A DNA stretch of 9,599 nt from Prevotellaceae bacterium (GCA_031290375.1 JAITNR010000158.1:1-9599), one strand, 5' to 3'. Positions 1-6,457 are shown, counted from the stretch's first letter. Numbers and translations are program-made. The notes: a model not told the origin generated them from the sequence alone.

Positions 1-2
1 AT

Positions 3-815
3 GAGAAGGATGAGGAGACAGGGCTGGACTACGCTGTAAACAGGTACTATTGGGGCAAAGGCGGTATTATGATTTCGGTTGACCCGCATGCCGAAAGTTA
101 TCCGTGGATAAGTGGGTATGCGTACTGTTCTAACAACCCGATAAACCGCATAGACCCTGACGGAAATGCTGATTTTGAAGTTAATGGAAAAGTTATTGGT
201 AATGACGGAGTTGATGACAGCAGGCGATTAGTTCTCAAAACAACAGAAAGAACTTTTGGCGAAGGTGATAATAGTGTAAATGGTGCAGGGTTATCAAAAA
301 AAGATTTTAAAGCCACTGTTAAATTCATTAAACAAAATTCTGGCAATGCGGAGGCATTTCAAAATAATGGAATGGCTTATACTAATTCGGTAGAGATTGA
401 AGGTTCTGCTGCAAACAGACAAGCAATGGTTAATGAAGTTAGCCGAGATAACGGCAGAGGTGGTACAGCAGACGCAAATAATAGAGAATACGGTGGTTCG
501 ATACAAAACGGAAGCGTTGTTCTTGCAGAACCAGGTGCAGTATCAAACCCTGCCGTTCAGGAAAATGCAAGTATAATGTTACCTGCGGGCGTTCCTACAT
601 TTCACAGCCACCCAAGCGGAACGAGGTCAGAAGCCGTTGAGGGAGGCACACGTAATTCTTGGTTTAATCAACACCCTTCTCGCACAGACGTAAATAATTC
701 AGGTGCGGGAATGGAATATGTATTTGGTCGCGGGAATGGTAAAGTGTATATTTATAATTCACAAGGAGTTCAAGCGGTTATTCCAATGAAAAGGTTTGTA
801 ACCCCGAAACGATAG
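3..815 (+). CDS. Rhs/YD-repeat protein, C-terminal end with JAB/JAMM-like metallopeptidase tip (5' partial)
   Basis: The frame is open from the window edge, so the ATG at 69 is internal. Bases 3-170 encode the end of an Rhs repeat-associated core: ETGLDYAVNRYYWGKGG, then a DPHAE motif, GYAYCSNNP and the closing DPDGN. In this family the core forms a shell and the sequence after the DPxG is a variable toxin domain. Here that domain is about 215 residues. It contains HSHPSG (His codons at 603 and 609) and, 22 residues after the second His, an S-R-T-D (Ser codon 678, Asp codon 687). This resembles the H-x-H ... S-x-x-D metal site of JAB/JAMM (RadC-like) peptidases, with a longer than usual gap. 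The LAE Glu at 528 is the candidate catalytic Glu. The end reads YVFGRGNGKVYIYNSQGV. I infer a secreted or delivered peptidase toxin; the target is unknown. The next gene follows after one base. Confidence 0.85.
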   Translation, partial: EKDEETGLDYAVNRYYWGKGGIMISVDPHAESYPWISGYAYCSNNPINRIDPDGNADFEVNGKVIGNDGVDDSRRLVLKTTERTFGEGDNSVNGAGLSKKDFKATVKFIKQNSGNAEAFQNNGMAYTNSVEIEGSAANRQAMVNEVSRDNGRGGTADANNREYGGSIQNGSVVLAEPGAVSNPAVQENASIMLPAGVPTFHSHPSGTRSEAVEGGTRNSWFNQHPSRTDVNNSGAGMEYVFGRGNGKVYIYNSQGVQAVIPMKRFVTPKR

Positions 816-816
816 A

Positions 817-1305
817 ATGAGTATGAAAAAGATTTATTTTGTTATTATGCTAATTTCTATGTCAAGTCAATTAGTGGGGCAAAGCAACAATCAATTAAAT
901 GAAATGATAATTGAAAGTTTGCGTTCATATTTAAATTATAGTTCGGAACTACAAAAGAAAGTGTGTTCAAATTGCGAAAAACATAACACATATATTTGTA
1001 ACGACGGCTTGCCTGCTGATTTTCCCTGTGATAGTATGCAGAATGTTACTTTTTTGAGTTTGCATAATTGGAATGGTTTATCGAAATCGTTGCAAAAGGA
1101 ATTAAAAAAAGGAATAAGTGCGTGTTTTGTATGGTTAAAACTAACAGACAGGCAGTTAGTTATTAGCATTGGCGGTAGGAGTGTTAAACTGATTAAGAAA
1201 AATAATCTTGGAATAAGTGTAGGCGATTGGGGTATTTTTACTTATGAATACTCCTGTGAAAAGCAAAAATGGTTACTTGTAAATACTGAATACGGAGGAA
1301 TTTAA
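817..1305 (+). CDS. small exported protein, candidate immunity protein to the upstream Rhs tip
   Basis: A 162-residue protein of no family I recognise. It starts with a short basic region and a hydrophobic stretch ending in a plausible signal peptidase site (KKIYFVIMLISMSSQLVG, then QSNN), so it should be exported. The mature part has four cysteines close together (CSNC, then CN and CD about 10 and 19 residues on), which could form disulfides or bind metal, and a Trp/Tyr-rich C-terminus. ATG 817 lies one base after the toxin stop; ATG 823 is an equally good start and gives a more typical signal peptide. A small gene directly behind an Rhs tip is the classic place for the cognate immunity gene. 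That role is inferred from position only. A terminator follows 4 bases after the stop. Confidence 0.8.
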   Translation: MSMKKIYFVIMLISMSSQLVGQSNNQLNEMIIESLRSYLNYSSELQKKVCSNCEKHNTYICNDGLPADFPCDSMQNVTFLSLHNWNGLSKSLQKELKKGISACFVWLKLTDRQLVISIGGRSVKLIKKNNLGISVGDWGIFTYEYSCEKQKWLLVNTEYGGI

Positions 1306-1308
1306 GTT

Positions 1309-1346
1309 AAACCCCGCTTTCGCGGGGTTTTCTTTTTATTTTTTAG
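1309..1346 (+). terminator. rho-independent terminator of the Rhs tip/immunity pair
   Basis: A perfect 9-bp stem, AAACCCCGC (1309-1317) with GCGGGGTTT (1322-1330), has a TTTC loop and is followed by a T-rich run. The same CCCCGC/GCGGGG core recurs at 1900-1915 and 2124-2139. Confidence 0.9.
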
Positions 1347-1360
1347 GGGGGGGATTTTTA

Positions 1361-1383
1361 TTTTTGTGGCTTTACCACAAAAA
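1361..1383. repeat. perfect 9-bp hairpin containing TTTACCACAA
   Basis: TTTTTGTGG (1361-1369) pairs with CCACAAAAA (1375-1383) around a 5-base loop. The sub-sequence TTTACCACAA (1371-1380) reappears inverted at 6524-6533 (TTGTGGTAAA) on the far side of the recombinase operon, so this may mark one end of the unit. It could also be a coincidental A/T-rich hairpin. Confidence 0.5.
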
Positions 1384-1441
1384 AATGATTTTTTTTATTC
1401 GATTTTATTCGATTGTCGCCTTTAATTTTTCTGTTTTTGGC

Positions 1442-1459
1442 TTGTTTTTTACCTGTTTT
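1442..1459 (+). repeat. 18-bp direct repeat, left copy (candidate att site)
   Basis: TTGTTTTTTACCTGTTTT, identical to 6421-6438. It abuts a TCAGGC/GCCTGA hairpin at 1460-1479. The T-richness lowers the weight of the match; the ACCTG core is the informative part. Confidence 0.5.
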
Positions 1460-1599
1460 TCAGGCGTTTTTTTGCCTGATTTATGTTAAACTTTCTTAAA
1501 AATACGTCTTTTAGAAAAAAGTTATCAACAATCGCCATTTTTGGCTATAACTCACTGATTTTCTTTATCTTACTACCTATTTTCCGCCCCCTTTTTCTA

Positions 1600-1637
1600 C
1601 CCTTTGCAGAACAGCGTTTTAGCGGGGTTGGAAAGGC
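1600..1637 (+). repeat. 38-bp inverted repeat, left arm
   Basis: The arm starts CCCTTTGCAGAACAGCG and ends GGGGTTGGAAAGGC. Its reverse complement matches 2381-2418 at 37 of 38 positions. The arms enclose 743 bases. I see no target-site duplication outside them. They could be the ends of a small gene-less mobile unit, recombinase binding sites, or the base of a large RNA stem. Confidence 0.85.
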
Positions 1638-1823
1638 TTTTTTCTGTTGGTTTTTTCTTTGGTTTTTTGGGGTGTTTTTTGGTTTTTTGGCGGGCGTTCC
1701 TGCGAGTGTGGGCTGTGGGCTGTTTCTGCGGGTATTTTTGCCTTATTTTCAGTGTTTTAGCGGTTATTTTATCGTTTTTTGGGCGTTTTTTGCATTTTTC
1801 GGTAATTTTTTCTCGTTTTTTCT

Positions 1824-1974
1824 CTGATTTTCAGTGTTTTGGCAGTCCGTTTTTTGTATTTTTCCGTCTTTGGAGGTTTGTTTTTTGCCCGCATTTTGTC
1901 CCCGCTTTTGCGGGGTATTTATTTGATTTTTAACGCTTTGCGTTGTTTGTTTTGCAGTTTTCGGCAACATTTTG
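1824..1974 (+). repeat. ~150-bp direct repeat, copy 1
   Basis: Matches 2046-2198 at an offset of 222-224 bases with roughly 85% identity by eye. Shared blocks are GTATTTTTCCG, GGTTTGTTTTTTGCCCGC, TTTGATTTTTAACGCTTTG and GTTTTCGGC(A/G)ACATTTTG. The middle contains the hairpin CCCCGC-TTTT-GCGGGG (1900-1915). Confidence 0.85.
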
Positions 1975-2045
1975 AGCGTTTTTTCTGTTTTTCGGCTTTT
2001 TTCTCTGATTTTTAGCGGGTTAGTGGCTTTTATGTCAGTTTTTCG

Positions 2046-2198
2046 CTGATTTTCAGTATTTTGTCAGTTTGTTTTCTTGTATTTTTCCGCCTTTGGTGGT
2101 TTGTTTTTTGCCCGCTTTTTTGTCCCCGCTTTTGCGGGGTATTTGTTTGATTTTTAACGCTTTGAGTTGTATTTTTGGTAGTTTTCGGCGACATTTTG
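2046..2198 (+). repeat. ~150-bp direct repeat, copy 2
   Basis: Second copy of 1824-1974. The hairpin CCCCGC-TTTT-GCGGGG lies at 2124-2139. The loop is identical to copy 1 and differs from the TTTC loop of the terminator at 1309, so the two copies derive from each other rather than separately from that terminator. Confidence 0.85.
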
Positions 2199-2380
2199 GG
2201 GCTTGTTTTGTTGTTTTTTTGGCTCTTTTTCCCTGATTTTTAGCGGTTTTTGGCTGTTTCTGTTCGGGCTTGCTGTTGTTCGTTTCGGGGCTTGTTTTCG
2301 GGCTTTCTTTTGGGATTTTTGTTTCGGTTTTTCTTTGGTTTTCTGTTCTTTTTTCTGCGGTTTTTTCGGGGCTTTTTGCC

Positions 2381-2418
2381 GCCCTTCCAACCCCGCTAAA
2401 ACGCTGTTCTGCAAAGGG
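2381..2418 (-). repeat. 38-bp inverted repeat, right arm
   Basis: Starts GCCCTTCCAACCCCGC and ends TTCTGCAAAGGG; the reverse complement of 1600-1637 with one mismatch (base 2384 against 1634). It lies only 30 bases before the -33 box of the operon promoter. Confidence 0.85.
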
Positions 2419-2447
2419 TTTTCGCTCTTTCCCTGTTAATAACTCCT

Positions 2448-2480
2448 CTTGTTTTTTCCGTTTTTTTTGTTGTAATTTTG
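2448..2480 (+). promoter_or_regulatory. Bacteroidota-type promoter of the ATPase/recombinase operon
   Basis: The -7 box TAATTTTG (2473-2480) fits TAnnTTTG exactly. A -33-like CTTG (2448-2451) sits 21 bases upstream. The ATG at 2503 starts 22 bases after the box. The string GTAATTTTGCAGC is repeated at 6457-6469, at nearly the same distance from a start codon. Confidence 0.7.
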
Positions 2481-2502
2481 CAGCAAATTTAATCGTATAA
2501 TT

Positions 2503-4131
2503 ATGCAAAATTTAGAGATACACAACCCGCATTTTTTGACCTTTGCCGACACTCTTTTTACGATTGACGTTCTGGGCGGGGTAGATTTGTCGCAAATCGA
2601 AAGAATGATTTGCACTTTGCGAGTAACGCACCGCAACTACCCGCCAATGCGAACCACACTTGATTTATACATTGACAATCAGGTTGATAAGTTGATTAGA
2701 ACGCTTTGCGACAAGTACGGCACGACCCTTTTAGACGTGTCAAAAAGCGTTCATTCCTGCATTGCTCAACTCGAAAGTTACAAATTGGAACGCCTACGAT
2801 ACTCGCAGGGCGACAAAGACAAAGATTTTGAAATGAGCGAGGAAGAAGAACAGGCAGCCCAAAAATACCTGAAACACAAAAACTTAATCAATAATTTGCA
2901 GGCAGATTTACAGCAAATCGGCATTTTGGGCGAAAACGAAAACGCTTTGATTTTGTTTCTGGTAATGAGTTCGCACAAAAGCGAAAACCCTTTTTCTGTG
3001 CTTTGTTTGGCAAAATCGGGCATTGGAAAAAGTTACTTGCTGCAAAAATTATCGCAATGTATGCCGAAAAATACCTTTTCGTTTCACACGCAAATTAGCG
3101 AAAATGCCCTTTTCTATTTTGACAGCCGACAAATAGACGGCAAAGCCCTTTTCATTGAAGATGTGGAATGGACAAACGCAATGCTAAACCCTTTGGCGAC
3201 TTTGCAAACGCAGGGAAAACTTATAAAAACGAGAGCAACCAAAGACAAAGACGGAATGCTGCACAGCACCACCTTTGAAGTATCGGGCAAACTCTGTTTA
3301 ATCGCCTGTGCCTACTCTGAAAAAAACTATGAAAATTTGAGTTTGCCGTTTTTGTGTTTGCGCCTGAACTACAGCCATTTACAAGATATTAACGTAATGG
3401 AGTATCAAAAAAAGTGCAAAGCGGGGTTGATAAATCAGGCGGAAATCGCCCAAATCACACGCCGTTTGCAGTGCGTAATTGCAAGTTTGAAAGGCGTAAA
3501 TATCATAAACCCCTACGCCACACTTATAAATTTGCCTGACGACCTGCCACACCCGCGAAAAACCCTTTTGTTATTACTAAATTTTATCGAAACGATAACC
3601 TTTTTTAATCAGTATCAGCGAGAAACAGCAACGGACACGATAACAGGCGAGATTTTTATAAAAACGCACCCTGACGATATAGAATTAGCGTTTTTGTTGC
3701 TCAAAAACTCACTTTTTAGACGGGCGGACGAATTAAGTACCAACGCACGGGGTTTTTACGTTTGGCTGTGTGAGTTTTTGAAAAAAGCAGAAACCAACCA
3801 ATTTACAGCGTTAGACGTGCGCAAGGCAAAACGCCTGCACCCCCGAACACTCAACCGCTACTTGCAGGAACTCTCACTTTTTAACTATCTGCAAATCGCA
3901 GGCGGAAACAAGTACCGCGAGGGCTACCGCTATAAAATTACCGATTTTGACGGCGATAACGCACTGAATAACAGCATAGAAACGGCGTTAAAAAAGACAA
4001 TCGAAACGATAAAAGCCGAACACGAAAAGCAAAGCAGTAAGACAGACGGACAAACACCGTTGTCCGACACTCAAAACACTGAAAATAAGGCAAAAAGAAG
4101 TAAGACAACCGCAAAAATAGAAAACGTATGA
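2503..4131 (+). CDS. P-loop ATPase of a mobile element with C-terminal winged-helix-like domain
   Basis: A 542-residue protein. Residues 1-140 are largely helical, with an acidic stretch (about 107-118) before the ATPase domain. The Walker A-like loop is AKSGIGKS (170-177), with Ala in place of the usual first Gly. The Walker B-like strand is ALFIED (215-220). It is followed by LATLQTQGKLIKTRATKDKDG and a sensor-like strand KLCLIACAYSE (273-283). This layout recalls the ATPase modules that accompany CHC2/Toprim-type primases in mobile elements, but I see no primase domain. Residues about 425-480 look like a winged helix (LDVRKAKRLHPRTLNRYLQEL). The tail from about 495 is polar and probably disordered. 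The stop overlaps the next start (ATGA). I infer an ATP-driven DNA-binding partner of the recombinases; a replication role is an alternative. Confidence 0.8.
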   Translation: MQNLEIHNPHFLTFADTLFTIDVLGGVDLSQIERMICTLRVTHRNYPPMRTTLDLYIDNQVDKLIRTLCDKYGTTLLDVSKSVHSCIAQLESYKLERLRYSQGDKDKDFEMSEEEEQAAQKYLKHKNLINNLQADLQQIGILGENENALILFLVMSSHKSENPFSVLCLAKSGIGKSYLLQKLSQCMPKNTFSFHTQISENALFYFDSRQIDGKALFIEDVEWTNAMLNPLATLQTQGKLIKTRATKDKDGMLHSTTFEVSGKLCLIACAYSEKNYENLSLPFLCLRLNYSHLQDINVMEYQKKCKAGLINQAEIAQITRRLQCVIASLKGVNIINPYATLINLPDDLPHPRKTLLLLLNFIETITFFNQYQRETATDTITGEIFIKTHPDDIELAFLLLKNSLFRRADELSTNARGFYVWLCEFLKKAETNQFTALDVRKAKRLHPRTLNRYLQELSLFNYLQIAGGNKYREGYRYKITDFDGDNALNNSIETALKKTIETIKAEHEKQSSKTDGQTPLSDTQNTENKAKRSKTTAKIENV

Positions 4132-5078
4132 ATAAGAAAAATTTTATCAATTATTTAGAAGGCAAAGGACTTGCCCCGCTGACACAAAAGCAGTATTTTT
4201 TAGTTGTGAGCGTGTTTTTTAAGTGGGCAAAAACGCCTGCCGAACAGGTTACAAAACCCGATATTTTGCGTTACTTGGAATACATAAAAAAACGCAGAGG
4301 ATTACAAAACGTAACCCGACAAAATCATTTAATTGCACTAAATCACTATTTTACGCACCTTTGCAAAGAGGGCGAAACAGACAAAAACCCCTGTAACTTT
4401 TTGAAAATCAGAGGCACAAACAAAAAACGGCTGCATAAAATATACACGCCCGAAGAACTTGAAACGCTTTTTGACAATTATTATCAACTTTTTGTGCGCA
4501 GTTATGACGACAGCCGACACAGGCACGAGGCGCAACGGCATTACTCACGCCTTTACAGAGAAAGAAACGCGCTGATTATCAGCATTTTGTTCAATCAGGG
4601 AATAACCACAACCGAAATCGAAAGAATAGAACTTGCCGACATTGATTTAACCAAAGCAAGCATAAAAATAAAAGGCGGAAAACGGCTGAATGACAGAGTT
4701 TTACCGCTAAAAGCAACGCAAATAGGGCTGTTTATTGCTTATCTGCAAAACACTCGCCCGCAACTTGCAGAGTATCAAACAAAAGAAAGTGAAAAACTGT
4801 TTTTGGGCTTGACTGCAATCTGCAATAAAACAACGGAAAAAGATATGAACAGGGGCGTTTTTAAGCCGCTTGCCGAACAGGTTAAAAGCATTGATAAACA
4901 GTTTAATAACTTCCAGCAAATACGCGCCTCAATCATTATTTTTTGGGTAAAATCTTACGGCTTGCGAAAGGCGCAGCACCTCGCGGGACACCGTTTTATC
5001 AGTGCCACCGAAAAATATCAAATCAATAATCTTGACGGTTTGACAGATGATATTAACAAATTACACCCTTTTTTATGA
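4128..5078 (+). CDS. tyrosine recombinase family protein with altered catalytic residues
   Basis: A 316-residue XerC/D-like protein. The N-terminal SAM-like DNA-binding domain is about residues 3-85 and the catalytic domain about 105-305. The box I sequence is NQGITTTEIERIEL, where the family has G-(L/I)-R-x-x-E; Thr160 therefore stands in for catalytic Arg I. The beta-hairpin Lys is present (KGGK, K185). In box II the usual H-x-x-R is Q263-x-x-R266, so the His is replaced as well. GH (287-288) and the Tyr nucleophile (Y297, TEKY) remain. Loss of Arg I normally abolishes or weakens cleavage, so this may be a structural or regulatory partner of the downstream recombinase. It overlaps its neighbours by 4 bases at both ends, which suggests translational coupling and fixed stoichiometry. 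Confidence 0.85.
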   Translation: MNKKNFINYLEGKGLAPLTQKQYFLVVSVFFKWAKTPAEQVTKPDILRYLEYIKKRRGLQNVTRQNHLIALNHYFTHLCKEGETDKNPCNFLKIRGTNKKRLHKIYTPEELETLFDNYYQLFVRSYDDSRHRHEAQRHYSRLYRERNALIISILFNQGITTTEIERIELADIDLTKASIKIKGGKRLNDRVLPLKATQIGLFIAYLQNTRPQLAEYQTKESEKLFLGLTAICNKTTEKDMNRGVFKPLAEQVKSIDKQFNNFQQIRASIIIFWVKSYGLRKAQHLAGHRFISATEKYQINNLDGLTDDINKLHPFL

Positions 5079-6346
5079 AAAAAGATTACGAAACAATATT
5101 AACAGATTTTTTGCAATGGCTTGACACACGCGGTTACGCTGCCACATTAGCGCGAAACGGCAGGTTGAGCATACGCACCCTTTTGAAGTGGTTGGAAAAC
5201 AGGCAAATAAACAGCATTAACCAACTTACAGTCAGCCATATAACTGAATATCACGCATATTTGGAAACCCGCCCGAATAAGATTTACAAAGGGCAAACGC
5301 TTGGGGCTGCGCACCTGAATAAAACTTTTATTGCGATAGATAAATTTTTAGAATTTTTGCAGCAATACGGCGTTAAAAACGCGCCTGCGCCGACAAACTA
5401 CCGCATTACAAAACCAAAACAGGACAGAAAAAAGCCCGAAACGCTTACAAATACAGGTTACAGGGCAATTTTAGACGAGTTCGCCGTTTGGCTTGATACT
5501 TTGGGCTACTCCGAAAGCGTTGTAATTTACGGCAAACGTTATACCCGCTTTTTCTTTGAATGGTTGGATAGCAGGCAAATAAACAGTATTAAACAACTGA
5601 CAAACAGGCATATAACAGAGTATCACGCATATTTGGAAACCCGCCCGAATTGGAAGTACAAAGGGCGGGGTTTGAGCGTGTCGCACTTAAATCACAACTT
5701 TTGGAATATGGACAAGTTGTTGGAATTTTTGCACAGTTACGGCGTGGAAAACGCGCCGATACCGACAAATCGCCGAATGGAAGTGGATAAAGAGGCGCGA
5801 ATACTCAAAATAGAAACGCTTACACAAGCCGAAATAAAAACGCTTTATGCCTGCATACCAGAAACTTACCAAAATCTGCCTTTTGTGGAACGGCAGGAAA
5901 AGCAGGCAGAATTAAGGGTAATTTTTGCCCTGTTCTACGGCTGCGGGCTGCGCCGTTCCGAAGGGCATAAATTACGGCTGAAAGACGTTGATTTTGACAG
6001 AAAAACCGTTTTTGTAGAGCAGGGCAAAAACTACAAAGACCGCATTATATCAATTAATGAGGGCGTTTATAGAGAATTGCAGGATTACATTTACAACTAC
6101 CGAAACAGGCAAAAATCGGGCAGCCGACTGTTTAATTACAACAAAGCCACCTTCGGAAACAAACTCAAATACCTGCAAAACTGCTGTACAGACGAAAATA
6201 TACGCAAAAAACGCCTCTCTACGCACGTTTTAAGGCACTCAATAGCCACGCACTTACTCCAAAACGGAATGAGCATAGAAAACATTGCCCAATTTTTAGG
6301 GCATAGCAACCTCGACACAACGCAAATTTACACGCACTTAATTTAG
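5075..6346 (+). CDS. tyrosine recombinase with duplicated N-terminal core-binding domain
   Basis: A 423-residue protein, longer than the usual ~300 residues because the SAM-like DNA-binding domain occurs twice. Residues 4-111 and 128-235 align at a constant offset of 124, sharing INSI-QLT--HITEYHAYLETRPN and NAP-PTN. The catalytic domain (about 245-423) has the full set: R293 (CGLRRSEG), K318 (QGKNYKDR), H384 and R387 (HVLRHS), H410 (LGHSN) and Y419 (TTQIYTH). It ends four residues after the Tyr. It should be catalytically competent and is the likely active recombinase of the operon, with the degenerate upstream protein as partner. The extra domain could bind a second DNA site, such as the repeats in the leader. 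The stop is followed by a terminator 21 bases on. Confidence 0.92.
   Translation: MKKDYETILTDFLQWLDTRGYAATLARNGRLSIRTLLKWLENRQINSINQLTVSHITEYHAYLETRPNKIYKGQTLGAAHLNKTFIAIDKFLEFLQQYGVKNAPAPTNYRITKPKQDRKKPETLTNTGYRAILDEFAVWLDTLGYSESVVIYGKRYTRFFFEWLDSRQINSIKQLTNRHITEYHAYLETRPNWKYKGRGLSVSHLNHNFWNMDKLLEFLHSYGVENAPIPTNRRMEVDKEARILKIETLTQAEIKTLYACIPETYQNLPFVERQEKQAELRVIFALFYGCGLRRSEGHKLRLKDVDFDRKTVFVEQGKNYKDRIISINEGVYRELQDYIYNYRNRQKSGSRLFNYNKATFGNKLKYLQNCCTDENIRKKRLSTHVLRHSIATHLLQNGMSIENIAQFLGHSNLDTTQIYTHLI
5084..5779 (+). repeat. in-frame duplication inside the recombinase gene
   Basis: Two units of 324 bases (5084-5407 and 5456-5779) at an offset of 372 bases. A 30-base block is identical at 5249-5278 and 5621-5650, while the rest has diverged moderately. 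This shows duplication within the gene rather than two unrelated DNA-binding domains. Confidence 0.9.
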
Positions 6347-6367
6347 GTCTTCGGCTGCCTGTTGCGG

Positions 6368-6397
6368 AACAGAGAGCAAAAAGTTCTCTGTTTTTTT
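6368..6397 (+). terminator. rho-independent terminator of the recombinase operon
   Basis: An 8-bp stem, AACAGAGA (6368-6375) with TCTCTGTT (6385-6392), has a 9-base loop and is followed by a run of T to 6397. It sits 21 bases after the recombinase stop. Confidence 0.8.
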
Positions 6398-6420
6398 GTG
6401 CTTGTCTGTGATTTTTTTTT

Positions 6421-6438
6421 TTGTTTTTTACCTGTTTT
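6421..6438 (+). repeat. 18-bp direct repeat, right copy (candidate att site)
   Basis: TTGTTTTTTACCTGTTTT, identical to 1442-1459 and in the same orientation. It lies between the operon terminator and the promoter of the orphan toxin. Confidence 0.5.
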
Positions 6439-6457
6439 ATATGTGAAATTTTTTTTG

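Larger units (their letters stand above)
1743..2253 (+). repeat. iterated ~21-bp CTGATTTT-type units (five copies)
   Basis: Related units start near 1743 (TTATTTTCAGTGTTTTAG), 1824 (CTGATTTTCAGTGTTTTGG), 2005 (CTGATTTTTAGCGGGTTAG), 2046 (CTGATTTTCAGTATTTTGT) and 2233 (CTGATTTTTAGCGGTTTTTG). All have the same orientation. The copies at 1824 and 2046 are the starts of the larger direct repeat. They resemble iterons or arm-type binding sites, though T-rich composition makes chance similarity easier. Confidence 0.5.
1306..2502. other. 1.2-kb non-coding, T-rich, repeat-dense leader of the recombinase operon
   Basis: I see no convincing gene here. Open frames on either strand are low-complexity by-products of the base bias (Phe-rich on +, Lys-rich on -). 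From about 1330 to 2470 the + strand is dominated by T with some G, and A is rare. The stretch holds the terminator at 1309, a hairpin at 1361-1383, a tandem 10-bp duplication TTTTATTCGA (1393-1412), a TCAGGC/GCCTGA hairpin (1460-1479), a DnaA-box-like TTATCAACA (1522-1530), a 38-bp inverted repeat, a ~150-bp direct repeat, and iterated CTGATTTT units. The last ~50 bases contain the operon promoter. It could be a replication or recombination control region, a structured RNA locus, or fused repeat debris. Confidence 0.7.
1442..6438. mobile_element. candidate recombinase-encoding mobile unit (boundaries tentative)
   Basis: About 5 kb bounded by an 18-bp direct repeat (1442-1459 and 6421-6438). 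It encloses the repeat-rich leader, one promoter, a three-gene operon (ATPase and two tyrosine recombinases) and a terminator. Direct repeats at both sides are what tyrosine-recombinase integration leaves behind. The unit separates two Rhs toxin/immunity pairs and is richer in G+C within its genes than the A/T-rich immunity genes around it. An alternative outer boundary is the inverted TTTACCACAA pair at 1371 and 6524. Two recombinases in tandem recall Tn554-type elements, but the ATPase and the duplicated domain differ from what I know of those. Confidence 0.5.

Noticed and set aside
69..815. A complete 248-codon gene starting at ATG 69
   Set aside because: The frame stays open to the window edge and the preceding codons encode canonical Rhs core sequence, so this Met is internal.
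1483..1933. Phe-rich plus-strand reading frames resembling membrane proteins
   Set aside because: Hydrophobic Phe/Gly/Leu content is what T- and G-rich DNA gives in any frame. Two overlapping frames look equally 'membrane-like' and neither has a promoter or a family motif.
1309..2139. CRISPR-like array suggested by recurring CCCCGC hairpins
   Set aside because: Only three copies, irregular spacing (about 590 and 224 bases), and the two downstream copies belong to one larger duplication.
1600..2418. Treating the 38-bp inverted repeat as an ordinary insertion sequence
   Set aside because: No transposase between the arms and no target-site duplication outside them. Kept as a repeat only.
2053..2508. 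Lys-rich minus-strand reading frame (151 codons) that looks histone-H1-like
   Set aside because: It would start at TTG, consists of low-complexity Lys/Pro/Thr produced by the T-rich opposite strand, runs through both an inverted-repeat arm and direct repeat copy 2, and overlaps the operon promoter.
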